DNA of 12,987 nucleotides from the NCBI GenBank assembly GCA_002693605.1, contig NZQO01000055.1, positions 1 to 12,987 on the forward strand, given 5' to 3'. Position 1 is the stretch's first letter, and every line of letters starts with the position of its first letter. The notes below the pieces were generated by a model, which saw only the letters and a list, made by a program, of their open reading frames with translations, ran no database searches and was not told the origin of the DNA. Position numbers and translations under genes: made by a program. Source of the DNA: Flavobacteriaceae bacterium (GTDB taxonomy: Bacteria; Bacteroidota; Bacteroidia; Flavobacteriales; Flavobacteriaceae). Positions 6,257 through 12,987 of this stretch are shown one piece after another.

Positions 6257-6284
6257 AAGTGAGAAGTGAGAAGTGAGGAGTGAA
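6257..6284 (+). repeat. 7-bp tandem repeat upstream of prpD
   Basis: Three exact copies of AAGTGAG (6257-6263, 6264-6270, 6271-6277) are followed by a diverged unit GAGTGAA (6278-6284). Purine-rich repeats of this kind are prone to slippage. The block lies about 107 bp before the prpD start. Confidence 0.85.
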
Positions 6285-6390
6285 TGGTGCCCGGCACTTC
6301 CTTCCTTTTGCTGTCCTCTGGATCTTGGGCCTTGGTGCCGGGTGCGCTAGTCTGTACCTGGAAGACACAAAAATCGAAGGAGTCCCTGCC

Positions 6391-7875
6391 ATGTCAGCAA
6401 CATTCGATCTCAATGAACGCCCCGACTACGACCAGCTCATACAGACAATTGCCGATTACACCCTCGGCTACCGGATTAAAAGCAAAGAAGCCTGGAACAC
6501 CGCCCGCAACTGCCTGATGGATACTTTGGGCTGCGGCCTGCTGGCCCTTCGGTTCCCCGAATGCACAAAACACCTGGGCCCGATTGTTGAAGGCACGGTG
6601 GTGCCCCATGGCGCGCGTGTTCCCGGAACCTCCTTCCGGCTGGATCCGGTGAAAGCGGCCTGGGATATTGGCTGCATCATCCGCTGGCTGGACTACAACG
6701 ACACCTGGCTTGCCGCCGAATGGGGGCATCCGTCTGACAACCTGGGGGGTATACTTGCGGTCGCTGATCATCTTTCCCAGAAAAAAGTGGCGGCAGGCAA
6801 AGAGCCGCTGACCATGAAGGACGTGCTCGAAGCCATGATCATGGCCCATGAAATCCAGGGTGTGCTGGCGCTCGAAAATTCCTTCAACCGGGTAGGGCTG
6901 GACCATGTGGTGCTGGTCAAAGTGGCATCCACCGCCGTCACCGCAAAACTGATGGGCGCCAACCGCGAGCAATTGCTGTCGGCCCTGTCCCACGCCTGGG
7001 TAGACGGCCAGTCGTTACGAACCTACCGCCACGCGCCCAATGCCGGCTCCAGGAAATCCTGGGCAGCAGGCGATGCCACGTCCCGCGCCGTACGATTGGC
7101 AGACATCGCCATGCGAGGAGAGATGGGTATTCCGAGCGCACTGACAGCCCCTCAATGGGGCTTCTATGACGTGCTGTTCAGCAAGACCAACAAAGACCAG
7201 AAGCTGAAACCCGAGGATAAGCGTCAGTTTTCTTTACCCCAGGAATTGGGCTCCTATGTGATGGAGAACATCCTGTTCAAGATCTCTTTCCCGGCGGAGT
7301 TCCACGCGCAGACAGCGGCGGAAGCGGCAGTAACCCTGCACCCCCAGGTCAAAGACCGGCTCGACGAGATCGACCGGATTGTCATCACCACCCACGAATC
7401 CGCCATCCGCATCATCTCCAAGCAGGGCAGGCTTGCGAACGCGGCGGACAGGGATCACTGCCTTCAGTACATGGCGGCGGTGCCGCTGATCTTTGGGAGC
7501 CTCACCTCAGAGCACTACGAAGACAGTTTCCACGAAGCCAATCCGGTTATCGACCAGATCCGGGAAAAAATGGAAGTGGTGGAAGACGAAAGGTATACCC
7601 GCGAATATCTGGAAGAGGACAAGCGCTCCATTGCCAACGCCATTCAGGTGTTCTTCAACGATGGCAGCACCACCGACAAGGTCGCGGTTGAGTACCCCAT
7701 CGGCCACCGCCGCCGCAGAAAGGAGGGGATTCCGCTATTGGAAGACAAATTCAACAACAACCTTGCCACCCGGTTCCCTGGCCAGCGTTGCGACCGCATC
7801 TACCAGCTCTGCAAGGACCAGAAAGCGCTGGAAGCCACGCCCGTGCATGAGTTTGTTGCACTTTTTGTGATCTGA
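6391..7875 (+). CDS. prpD: 2-methylcitrate dehydratase PrpD
   Basis: PrpD dehydrates 2-methylcitrate in propionate catabolism (MmgE/PrpD family, cytosolic, cofactor-free). The start chosen at 6391 gives 494 residues, close to the ~483 of the E. coli enzyme, and has AAGGAG at 6377-6382 eight bases upstream. The frame extends back to a GTG at 6280, but that stretch looks like chance coding. Family stretches seen are [13 protein letters not shown] near the N-terminus, then [25 protein letters not shown], and further on [30 protein letters not shown]. The last segment, to HEFVALFVI, is complete. In bacteria that use AcnD-PrpF, prpD often sits beside those genes; here it is 5.5 kb from prpF and framed by exosortase-related genes. 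With AcnD/PrpF present, PrpD activity may be partly redundant, as AcnD is an alternative dehydratase. No terminator is obvious after its stop. Confidence 0.95.
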   Translation: MSATFDLNERPDYDQLIQTIADYTLGYRIKSKEAWNTARNCLMDTLGCGLLALRFPECTKHLGPIVEGTVVPHGARVPGTSFRLDPVKAAWDIGCIIRWLDYNDTWLAAEWGHPSDNLGGILAVADHLSQKKVAAGKEPLTMKDVLEAMIMAHEIQGVLALENSFNRVGLDHVVLVKVASTAVTAKLMGANREQLLSALSHAWVDGQSLRTYRHAPNAGSRKSWAAGDATSRAVRLADIAMRGEMGIPSALTAPQWGFYDVLFSKTNKDQKLKPEDKRQFSLPQELGSYVMENILFKISFPAEFHAQTAAEAAVTLHPQVKDRLDEIDRIVITTHESAIRIISKQGRLANAADRDHCLQYMAAVPLIFGSLTSEHYEDSFHEANPVIDQIREKMEVVEDERYTREYLEEDKRSIANAIQVFFNDGSTTDKVAVEYPIGHRRRRKEGIPLLEDKFNNNLATRFPGQRCDRIYQLCKDQKALEATPVHEFVALFVI

Positions 7876-7890
7876 ATATGAAACAGTGGG

Positions 7891-7907
7891 TGTCAGTTTA
7901 GTTTACA
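7891..7907 (+). promoter_or_regulatory. 17-bp dyad-like element, copy 3 (candidate activator site)
   Basis: TGTCAGTTTAGTTTACA starts 16 bp after the prpD stop and ends 52 bp before the -24 element at 7960. It has the best dyad of the set (TGTCA against TTACA, N7 between). Position and similarity suggest an activator site for the promoter at 7959. Confidence 0.55.
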
Positions 7908-7958
7908 GCATGAGGAGTGGAGTGTCATAACCAACTGAAAGTTAAGCAGGTATTATTA

Positions 7959-7974
7959 TGGCACAAGCCGTGCA
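7959..7974 (+). promoter_or_regulatory. Sigma-54 promoter of the second PEP-CTERM gene
   Basis: TGGCACAAGCCGTGCA matches the consensus TGGCAC-N5-TTGCA at all but one defined base, with GG (7960-7961) and GC (7972-7973) exactly 10 bp apart. Expected start is near 7985, about 39 nt before the ATG at 8024. The site overlaps an upstream in-frame ATG (7958), which is thus not a start codon. Confidence 0.85.
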
Positions 7975-8023
7975 TTCAGTACTCCAGCGAAGGCGAATTA
8001 CATCAGTTAAACGGAGTACTGAT

Positions 8024-8749
8024 ATGAACAAGGTAACAACCGCTATTGCGACCGGACTGCTCTTTGGCGCCTGCTCCTGGGTTTCCGCGGCGCCCATCCT
8101 TTCCGTCAGCGCCCAGGGCGGAACCGCCGCTGGCCAGGCTGAGAGCAACTTCCTGGCAACCCTGAGCGGCGGCTACCTCACCGAGACGTTCGACGATAAC
8201 ACCTTTTATAACCCGGGTGATCAGTCAGTTTCCATTAACTCCCAGGTTGGTGTTGGCAGTTTTACCAGCGCGGCGCCGGGTTCGGGCGGCCTTTGCGACA
8301 GCGGCGGTTACGACTGCACCCAGGGCCTAGCCGTTCTTGATGCGGGCACAACGCCTTTCAGCGGGCGCTATTCCGTGTCCGGTGACAACTGGCTGGACAG
8401 TATGGACGCCAGGGAAATGAGCATCTCGCCGGCTGCGGGTTACAATGCCACGGGATTCTACATGACCGATCCTAACGACGCAGGTGGCCGGTTTTCCATC
8501 GGCGGCGTGGACTTCAATTTCAGCGACATCTTCGGAACGGCTCTGGGTAACGGCAGGATTTTTTATATCTCCATTTTCGATACGGCAGGCCTTGGAAGCG
8601 TGTCCATTTTTTCCAATAGCCCAAATGACGGCTACGGCCTGGACAATGTGACCGTCGGCACCGTTGCAGTCCCGGAACCCGGCACCCTGGCGCTGTTCGG
8701 TCTTGGCCTCGTCGGACTTATTCTGGCTCGCATGCGTAAGCAGTCTTAA
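8024..8749 (+). CDS. PEP-CTERM sorting-domain surface protein
   Basis: A 241-residue secreted protein with both exosortase-substrate ends. The signal peptide is about residues 1-24 (start MNKVTTAIATGLLFGAC), with likely cleavage after SAA. The mature part is Gly/Ser/Asp/Asn-rich, starting APILSVSAQGG, with a cysteine pair CDSGGYDC. The C-terminus has the sorting tail VPEPGTLALFGLGLVGLI followed by the basic end RMRKQS. The phrase YGLDNVTVG just before the tail is common in PEP-CTERM proteins. No further domain was recognised. The start at 8024 is set by GGAG at 8013-8016 and by the sigma-54 promoter upstream; the longer frame from 7958 would put 22 charged residues before the signal peptide and destroy it. 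It lies directly upstream of the polysaccharide operon, with which it probably shares an activator. Confidence 0.92.
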   Translation: MNKVTTAIATGLLFGACSWVSAAPILSVSAQGGTAAGQAESNFLATLSGGYLTETFDDNTFYNPGDQSVSINSQVGVGSFTSAAPGSGGLCDSGGYDCTQGLAVLDAGTTPFSGRYSVSGDNWLDSMDAREMSISPAAGYNATGFYMTDPNDAGGRFSIGGVDFNFSDIFGTALGNGRIFYISIFDTAGLGSVSIFSNSPNDGYGLDNVTVGTVAVPEPGTLALFGLGLVGLILARMRKQS

Positions 8750-8767
8750 CGCCAGATACAGGGGGGG

Positions 8768-8799
8768 AACTGACAGCCCGATGGCCCCGGGTGTCAGTT
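8768..8799 (+). terminator. Hairpin after the second PEP-CTERM gene, overlapping a regulatory element
   Basis: AACTGACA (8768-8775) pairs with TGTCAGTT (8792-8799), and CCCG (8777-8780) with CGGG (8788-8791), leaving one bulged G and a 7-nt loop. The tail TTTCCTTTA is moderately T-rich. It could terminate the PEP-CTERM transcript. The right arm is also the first half of the 17-bp element at 8792, so the same bases may serve as an operator. Confidence 0.5.
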
Positions 8800-8808
8800 T
8801 CCTTTACG
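8792..8808 (+). promoter_or_regulatory. 17-bp dyad-like element, copy 4 (candidate activator site)
   Basis: TGTCAGTTTCCTTTACG lies only 6 bp upstream of the -24 GG at 8815. This is unusually close for an enhancer-bound activator, so either binding here acts differently or the real promoter lies elsewhere. The inverted arm at 8768-8775 supplies an opposed TGTCAGTT half. Confidence 0.45.
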
Positions 8809-8813
8809 CCAAA

Positions 8814-8829
8814 AGGGACCTGTTTTGCT
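8814..8829 (+). promoter_or_regulatory. Candidate sigma-54 promoter of the polysaccharide operon
   Basis: AGGGACCTGTTTTGCT has GG (8815-8816) and GC (8827-8828) at 10-bp spacing, keeps the A and C of the -24 block, and has a perfect TTGC. Predicted start is near 8840, giving a leader of about 100 nt to the GTG at 8941. Confidence 0.55.
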
Positions 8830-8940
8830 TACCGCCAATTGCAGTTACAGAAATTTACAGTACACTGCTGTTCATATAACGCTGTATGTAAACGCACTGG
8901 ATGCGTTGTTTCATTGTTGTGAGCAGCAAAAGGAGTTGGC

Positions 8941-10353
8941 GTGGCACACGTCAGATTGTTCCGACATTACATCCATCTTCCGTATGTCATCCTCGGCCTG
9001 ATTGACTTTTTACTGCTGGCGTTTGCCTTCGCCCTGACCGTATTTTTTCGCTACTTCGGCGATCTTTCCTTCTTCCTTGAAAACCCGCGTTTTTTGTTGC
9101 CATCAGCGATTGTTTTTTCGGCAATGAACCTTTTGGTGATGGTGGCGCTTGGTGTTCACCAGTCACGCCTGGAGGAGGGCATGTCGGGCATGATGCTTCG
9201 CACCATCATGGCGTTGATTGTCAGCATCCCTTTCTGTGGCTTCGCCTACCTGTTGGCGCCAGACTGGTTGTGGTACCTCGGTGCGAGTGGTGTCTTGACA
9301 ACAGCCTCGGTATTTGGCTTTTTCCTGATTGGCATCGCGCGCTCAATCTTCTTCGATACTGTCGGCAAGGACGCCTTCAAACGAAAGGTGCTGGTATTGG
9401 GCGCCGGCCTCCGCGCAAGGCAGATTCACGAAGATCTTAAAACACCATTAAACCGCAAAGGCTTCATCCTGGTGGGCTTTGTCCCACTGCCGGACGAGCC
9501 GGTTGAGATCAGCGAAGACTACTTGCTGAACATTCCCACCACACTTCACCAGTTCATTATCAAGCATCCGGTCGGGGAAATCGTGGTGGCTGTGGATGAT
9601 CGGCGCAAAGGCCTGCCCATGGAAGACCTGCTGGAATGCAAGATGGAAGGCGTAAAGATTGTCGATGGCGCCAGCTTCTATGAGCGGGAGTCCAGAAAAG
9701 TGGCGCTGGAAATGGTCACCCGCGGCTGGTTGGTGTTTTCCGATGGTTTTACCGTCTCGTCCGTCTTCGGATTTGGTAAACGGTCACTGGATATCCTGGC
9801 AGCAACAATGCTCCTGCTCGTGAGTTTGCCGTTGATGATCCTTTCCGTCATGGCCATAAAAATAGAAGATGGCTTCAGGGCGCCGGCACTGTATAGCCAG
9901 GAGCGGGTGGGGCTCAACGGCAGGCTCTTCAAAGTGTACAAATTTCGCTCCATGATTACCGATGCGGAGAGACATGGAGCGGTCTGGGCCAGCAAAAACG
10001 ACACCCGGGTAACCCGGGTGGGCGAGGTTATCCGAAAACTACGGATCGACGAACTGCCACAAATCTTCAACGTGCTGAACGGTACCATGGCCTTCGTAGG
10101 CCCGCGCCCGGAACGCCCGGTGTTCGTGGAGCAGTTGTCCGAAAAGATACCATTCTACAGAGAGCGCCTTCGTGTCAAACCGGGTTTGACCGGCTGGGCA
10201 CAGCTTTGTTTTGCCTATGCGGACAATGAGGAGGATACGCGGGAAAAACTTCGTTACGACCTCTATTACATCAAGAATCAAAGCCTGTTGCTGGATTTAT
10301 TGATTATAATTCAGACAGTAGAAGTGGTACTGTTCAAGAAAGGATCAAGGTAG
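8941..10353 (+). CDS. Exosortase A-associated sugar transferase (undecaprenyl-phosphate glycosylphosphotransferase)
   Basis: This 470-residue inner-membrane enzyme is expected to start exopolysaccharide repeat-unit synthesis by moving a sugar-1-phosphate onto undecaprenyl phosphate. The N-terminal half has about four hydrophobic segments (near 14-36, 49-71, 84-104, 108-136), then a nucleotide-binding-like region starting KVLVLGAGLRARQ (about 150-260). The C-terminal bacterial sugar transferase domain runs from about 277 to 464, with a membrane segment after KRSLDILAA, QERVGLNGRLFKVYKFRSM (320-338), GTMAFVGPRPERP (381-393) and KPGLTGWAQ (413-421). It best fits the PEP-CTERM-system subfamily usual at the head of exosortase A loci. 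The start is GTG behind AAAAGGAG (8928-8935). It leads an operon with the next three genes. The sugar transferred cannot be told from sequence. Confidence 0.92.
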   Translation: MAHVRLFRHYIHLPYVILGLIDFLLLAFAFALTVFFRYFGDLSFFLENPRFLLPSAIVFSAMNLLVMVALGVHQSRLEEGMSGMMLRTIMALIVSIPFCGFAYLLAPDWLWYLGASGVLTTASVFGFFLIGIARSIFFDTVGKDAFKRKVLVLGAGLRARQIHEDLKTPLNRKGFILVGFVPLPDEPVEISEDYLLNIPTTLHQFIIKHPVGEIVVAVDDRRKGLPMEDLLECKMEGVKIVDGASFYERESRKVALEMVTRGWLVFSDGFTVSSVFGFGKRSLDILAATMLLLVSLPLMILSVMAIKIEDGFRAPALYSQERVGLNGRLFKVYKFRSMITDAERHGAVWASKNDTRVTRVGEVIRKLRIDELPQIFNVLNGTMAFVGPRPERPVFVEQLSEKIPFYRERLRVKPGLTGWAQLCFAYADNEEDTREKLRYDLYYIKNQSLLLDLLIIIQTVEVVLFKKGSR

Positions 10354-10378
10354 TTTCGGGACCTGCTCTCCCCGAGAC
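10353..10378 (+). other. Intercistronic hairpin in the polysaccharide operon
   Basis: GTTTCGGG (10353-10360) pairs with CCCGAGAC (10371-10378), an 8-bp stem with one G-T pair and a 10-nt loop, starting at the last base of the sugar transferase stop. No T-run follows. It may affect mRNA stability or partial readthrough between the first and second genes. Confidence 0.4.
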
Positions 10379-10412
10379 ATGGAAGCAGAAACGGAATCAG
10401 AGAGGAATAACA

Positions 10413-11057
10413 ATGTCATCGAAGAATTCATTACAGGGATTGTTGGTGTCCCTCATGGCGGTAGCGTTTGTCACGGGTTGTGCCGGGCCTCAGCCATCGT
10501 CGCAAGAAGCCATAAACGAAGCCCTCAGTATGCAGACCTCAACGGGTGTTGACGAGTACGTGCTCGGCCCAACGGATGCAATCCAGATCTCGGTCTGGCG
10601 TAATGCGGATCTCAGTATCAACGTTGCCGTGCGGCCGGACGGCCGGGTATCCATGCCACTCATTGGTGATGTGATGGCCACCGGTAAGACCCCGGAACAG
10701 CTTGCCAGCGAAATCGAGCAGGGACTGACAAACTATATCCGCGAACCTCAGGTAACTGTTGTGGTTACGTCAATGGGCAGCTACGAGTTTAGCGACCGGG
10801 TGCGGGTAACCGGCGCGGTCAATCAGCCCATTTCCGTACCCCACAGGTCCGGAATGACAGTCCTGGACATGGTGCTGAGCGCAGGCGGTGCAAATCCCTT
10901 TGCCAAACTTAATGATTCCATGCTGTACCGCTTATCGGGCAATAGGGTGGTAGCTATCCCGGTACGGCTCGGCGACATTCTGGACAAGGGCGATATATCC
11001 ACCAATTACCGTATGCGGCCCGGAGATATCCTCACCGTTCCGGAACGGAATTTTTGA
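10413..11057 (+). CDS. Exosortase A-system polysaccharide export lipoprotein (Wza-like)
   Basis: This 214-residue protein should form or gate the outer-membrane polysaccharide exit. It begins with a lipoprotein signal: basic K4, hydrophobic core LLVSLMAVAF, and lipobox VTGC with acylated Cys23. The polysaccharide export domain spans about 46-120, from EYVLGPTDAIQISVWRNADL through VRPDGRVSMPLIGDV and GKTPEQLASEIE. A soluble ligand-binding (SLBB) domain follows (about 127-200), with RVTGAVNQPISVP and a C-terminal MRPGDILTVPE. It is shorter than E. coli Wza (~380), as usual for the exosortase-associated family, and lacks the extra C-terminal helix. AGAGGA at 10401-10406 precedes the ATG. It lies 59 bp after the sugar transferase and 57 bp before the chain-length gene. 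Confidence 0.93.
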   Translation: MSSKNSLQGLLVSLMAVAFVTGCAGPQPSSQEAINEALSMQTSTGVDEYVLGPTDAIQISVWRNADLSINVAVRPDGRVSMPLIGDVMATGKTPEQLASEIEQGLTNYIREPQVTVVVTSMGSYEFSDRVRVTGAVNQPISVPHRSGMTVLDMVLSAGGANPFAKLNDSMLYRLSGNRVVAIPVRLGDILDKGDISTNYRMRPGDILTVPERNF

Positions 11058-11114
11058 GATCGGCTATAACCGTTCTGTAAAGCAGGCCGCCGAACCGGCT
11101 AAAAGGTAGGATAG

Positions 11115-12641
11115 ATGGCACTTCCATTAAGTCAGCTCCCTTCAGAAATAATCAGAGAGGTCCGGTTACGTAAGTGGCTGGCCTTATTCTTGTTCGCTAT
11201 TGTCAGTTTCGCTGTATTATTGGCGGGATTTGTCTACCCTTATCAGTATCAGTCTCAGGTTGTGATATTTGTGGATGACCAGAACATTATCCGACCGCTA
11301 ATGGAAGGCAGTGCTGTCACTACCAAAATCAGCGAACGCACGTCGGTAGTCAGGGAGATGCTCTGGTCCAGGGATGTCATGTCACAGATTGCGAAGGATA
11401 AGACCATCTTCGGCAAAGATGCCGACCAGCTCACAGACGAGGAAATGGAGCGGAGGGTCGGTATACTTCGCGCCAACATGAACGTACGCCCCCGCGGAGA
11501 CAGCTACTTCAGTATCGGCTACACCTCCGAGTCGCCGATGCAAGCCTTCCGCATTGCACAACGCCTGGGTCAGCTTTTTATCGCCGAGAACTCGGCAAGA
11601 AAGCGCAAAGAGAGCCGCAACGCCTACGATTTCATCGACAAACAGGTCAAAAACTATGAGTCGATCCTCGCCGAGGTTGAACAAAAACTGAAGAAGTTCC
11701 TCTCTGAGAATGTTGACGGAACGGAAAGCGAAGCGAATGCTCGCATGGCGAATCTGCGTCGGGAGCTGGAACTGGCCGAACTGGAGCGCTCCGAATTGAT
11801 GGCGCGGGCTGAATCTCTGGAGTCACAACTGGAAAACGTGCCCTCCATGCTCAGTCAGAGCCGGACGGCGGATGCCTACACCCGCAGAATCCGCGAGAAG
11901 GAAACGCTGCTGGATGAGCTGCGGCTGCAGTATCACGACACCTACCCGGATATTATTGTACTGAAGGAACAGATTGCAGAGCTGAGAAAGCAACGGAACC
12001 GGGCGACCCAGAGCGGTGAACTGGACCAGGCCGTTAGTGAAGGCGACCAATTGGTCAATCCCCTGTACCAGGACATCAGCGCGGAAGTGGCCAAAACCCG
12101 CGCCAGCGTCCGTACCCAGGAATCACGCATCAATTCCCTGGAGAACCTGATCGCTGAGCAGGAAAAGCGTATGGCGCGCATCCAGGAAAATAAGACCCAG
12201 TATTCCGAGCTCACCCGGGATATGGAAGTTAACGAGCAGATCTACAACGACCTGCTCAGGCGTCGCGAGAGAGCCCGTGTATCGATGCACCTGGACATAG
12301 AAGGTCAGGGGCTGAATTTCCGCATCAACGAAACCGCTCAATATCCTTTGGACCCGATTGGGCCGCAGTTCCAGCTGTTTGCGGCCGCTGGCCTGATTCT
12401 CGGAGCCCTGACCCCGTTCGGCCTGGCGGCCGGCGTACTGCAGATTGACCCCCGTATACGGGCCCGAAAACAGCTTGAAGATGGCATTGGCCTGCCTGTG
12501 CTGGCAGAGATTCCCCATGTACGAACGCCCTACGAGAAACGTAGAGATCGCTTTTTAACCGTTTCGGTCGCTGTATGCGCCGTGCTGGTTGTAGCTGCCT
12601 ATGGTGGTGTTGCTGGTGCTGCTCTGATGGGAGTTATTTAA
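11115..12641 (+). CDS. Exosortase A-system polysaccharide chain-length protein (Wzz/GNVR type)
   Basis: A 508-residue inner-membrane co-polymerase that sets polysaccharide chain length and passes polymer to the export lipoprotein. The first membrane segment is about residues 18-41 (start RKWLALFLFAIVSFAVLLAG). A large periplasmic part follows, with long coiled-coil stretches (about 170-245 and 300-390, rich in Glu, Arg, Leu and Gln) including the region LQYHDTYPDIIVLKEQI. The proline-rich motif YPLDPIGPQ precedes the second membrane segment (about 412-436). A third hydrophobic stretch at the C-terminus (about 480-508) is also seen. No Walker A motif is present, so the kinase is a separate protein: the next gene, whose ATG overlaps this stop in TAATG. 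A partial AAGGTAGGA lies before the ATG. Confidence 0.93.
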   Translation: MALPLSQLPSEIIREVRLRKWLALFLFAIVSFAVLLAGFVYPYQYQSQVVIFVDDQNIIRPLMEGSAVTTKISERTSVVREMLWSRDVMSQIAKDKTIFGKDADQLTDEEMERRVGILRANMNVRPRGDSYFSIGYTSESPMQAFRIAQRLGQLFIAENSARKRKESRNAYDFIDKQVKNYESILAEVEQKLKKFLSENVDGTESEANARMANLRRELELAELERSELMARAESLESQLENVPSMLSQSRTADAYTRRIREKETLLDELRLQYHDTYPDIIVLKEQIAELRKQRNRATQSGELDQAVSEGDQLVNPLYQDISAEVAKTRASVRTQESRINSLENLIAEQEKRMARIQENKTQYSELTRDMEVNEQIYNDLLRRRERARVSMHLDIEGQGLNFRINETAQYPLDPIGPQFQLFAAAGLILGALTPFGLAAGVLQIDPRIRARKQLEDGIGLPVLAEIPHVRTPYEKRRDRFLTVSVAVCAVLVVAAYGGVAGAALMGVI

Positions 12642-12987
12642 TGACAGAGCAAAAACGGGAAAGGGAAAGGAAAAGGGAAGATATGAAAGCCGATACCCGC
12701 GCCCGCGATAACACCAGCGATGGAGTGGATTTCAAGGCAACGGAGCGAGCGGGCGATTTGCGGAGGCAGAGCACGGCTCCCGATAACATGCACGGCAATG
12801 ACTTCTCCCAGTGGGATGACTCCCGCATGCTGGTACCGAGTTCCCTGGAGCTGGGCCCCGGTGCCGTCGACAAGTACGTGATCAGCAAACAAATCGTCAA
12901 GATGCAGGAGCCTCGCCGGCTCACCCGCGACGATATGGATGAGCGGCGCATCATTTATCCGGAATCCCAAAATCGGGCGCTTGTCAA
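12641..12987 (+). CDS. Exosortase-locus tyrosine autokinase, N-terminus only (cut by window edge)
   Basis: The visible 115 residues are hydrophilic. They begin with a highly charged stretch (EQKRERERKRED, residues 3-14) encoded by a purine-only tract, followed by a variable linker. They end in RRLTRDDMDERRIIYPESQN, which matches the conserved segment before the ATPase domain in tyrosine autokinases of PEP-CTERM/exopolysaccharide loci. The Walker A motif and tyrosine cluster would lie past the right edge, so kinase function is inferred from this segment and from the gene order sugar transferase, export, chain length, kinase. The start is translationally coupled to the chain-length gene (TAATG). 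The family regulates chain length by phosphorylation cycles together with the co-polymerase. Confidence 0.8.
   Translation, partial: MTEQKRERERKREDMKADTRARDNTSDGVDFKATERAGDLRRQSTAPDNMHGNDFSQWDDSRMLVPSSLELGPGAVDKYVISKQIVKMQEPRRLTRDDMDERRIIYPESQNRALV

Larger units (their letters stand above)
5733..6390. promoter_or_regulatory. 658-bp AT-rich intergenic region between divergent oxidoreductase and prpD
   Basis: I see no convincing gene; a 67-codon frame at 5742-5945 lacks a ribosome binding site and any family resemblance. Contents: a perfect palindrome AACCATGGTT (5944-5953); dyads with TGTAA/TTACA-like arms between 6045 and 6155; a small hairpin CAGGG-GGTT-CCCTG (6183-6196); adjacent palindromes at 6221-6243; 7-bp tandem repeats at 6257-6284; and an inverted pair CCCGGCAC/GTGCCGGG (6290-6297, 6335-6342). 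A 12-codon frame starts at 6143 behind GGAG and could be a leader peptide, but this is weak. No promoter for prpD could be assigned. Confidence 0.5.

Noticed and set aside
6333..6348. GG-N10-GC spacing upstream of prpD resembling sigma-54
   Set aside because: Only the two dinucleotides fit; inner bases do not match, and such spacing is expected by chance in GC-rich DNA.
6280..6390. Extension of prpD from a GTG, resembling a lipoprotein signal (LGLGAGCAS)
   Set aside because: PrpD is cytosolic, the length from 6391 already fits the family, and a good AAGGAG precedes 6391. The GTG lies inside a tandem repeat.
6394..6993. 199-codon minus-strand open frame
   Set aside because: Shadow of prpD in another frame.
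7958..8023. N-terminal extension of the second PEP-CTERM gene from an upstream ATG
   Set aside because: It overlaps a near-perfect sigma-54 promoter and would bury the signal peptide; the ATG at 8024 has a ribosome binding site.
1..12987. CRISPR arrays, tRNA/rRNA genes, insertion sequences, integrases
   Set aside because: Looked for; no spaced direct-repeat array, cloverleaf-like sequence, transposase or recombinase was seen.

Overview
The window looks like chromosome of a mesophilic gammaproteobacterium with moderate-to-high GC. A Marinobacter-like marine genus is my guess, based on gene content only. Two chromosomal themes are interleaved: (1) the 2-methylcitrate pathway of propionate catabolism, with prpF at the left edge and prpD in the middle, and (2) the left end of an exosortase A / PEP-CTERM locus, which couples an exopolysaccharide assembly operon to surface proteins that carry a C-terminal Pro-Glu-Pro sorting tail.

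Layout from left to right. 2-910: 3' part of prpF, whose last codons lie in a 14-bp tandem triplication that shifts the frame and removes the apparent original last three residues. 1096-1730: toxin-first toxin-antitoxin pair (RelE-like toxin, then a Phd-like/XRE antitoxin), followed at 1745-1761 by what looks like another copy of the prpF 3' end. 1731-2249: long regulatory region. 2250-3089: THxN-type PEP-CTERM protein, ending in a strong bidirectional terminator. 5732 to 3168, minus strand: a VAO/PCMH-type FAD oxidoreductase followed by the PEP-CTERM/exosortase-associated acyltransferase, a relative of acyl-homoserine-lactone synthases. 5733-6390: AT-rich regulatory region. 6391-7875: prpD. 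8024-8749: second PEP-CTERM protein. 8941 to the right edge: exosortase-associated sugar transferase, polysaccharide export lipoprotein, chain-length protein and the N-terminus of the tyrosine autokinase. The exosortase itself is not here and would be expected beyond the right edge.

Regulation is the most informative non-coding signal. Sites with the sigma-54 GG-N10-GC spacing precede both PEP-CTERM genes (2163-2178 and 7959-7974) and the polysaccharide operon (8814-8829). A 17-bp dyad-like element, consensus TGTCAGTTTNNTTTACR, occurs four times (1913, 6109, 7891, 8792), three of them upstream of those promoters. This suggests that surface protein and polysaccharide genes form one sigma-54 regulon driven by an NtrC-type activator; a PrsR-like regulator is the natural candidate. 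The 7959 promoter also shows that the second PEP-CTERM gene starts at 8024, not at the earlier in-frame ATG.

The least understood part is the oxidase-acyltransferase pair. It has the makings of a small-molecule or lipid modification module that serves the exosortase system, and its substrates are unknown.
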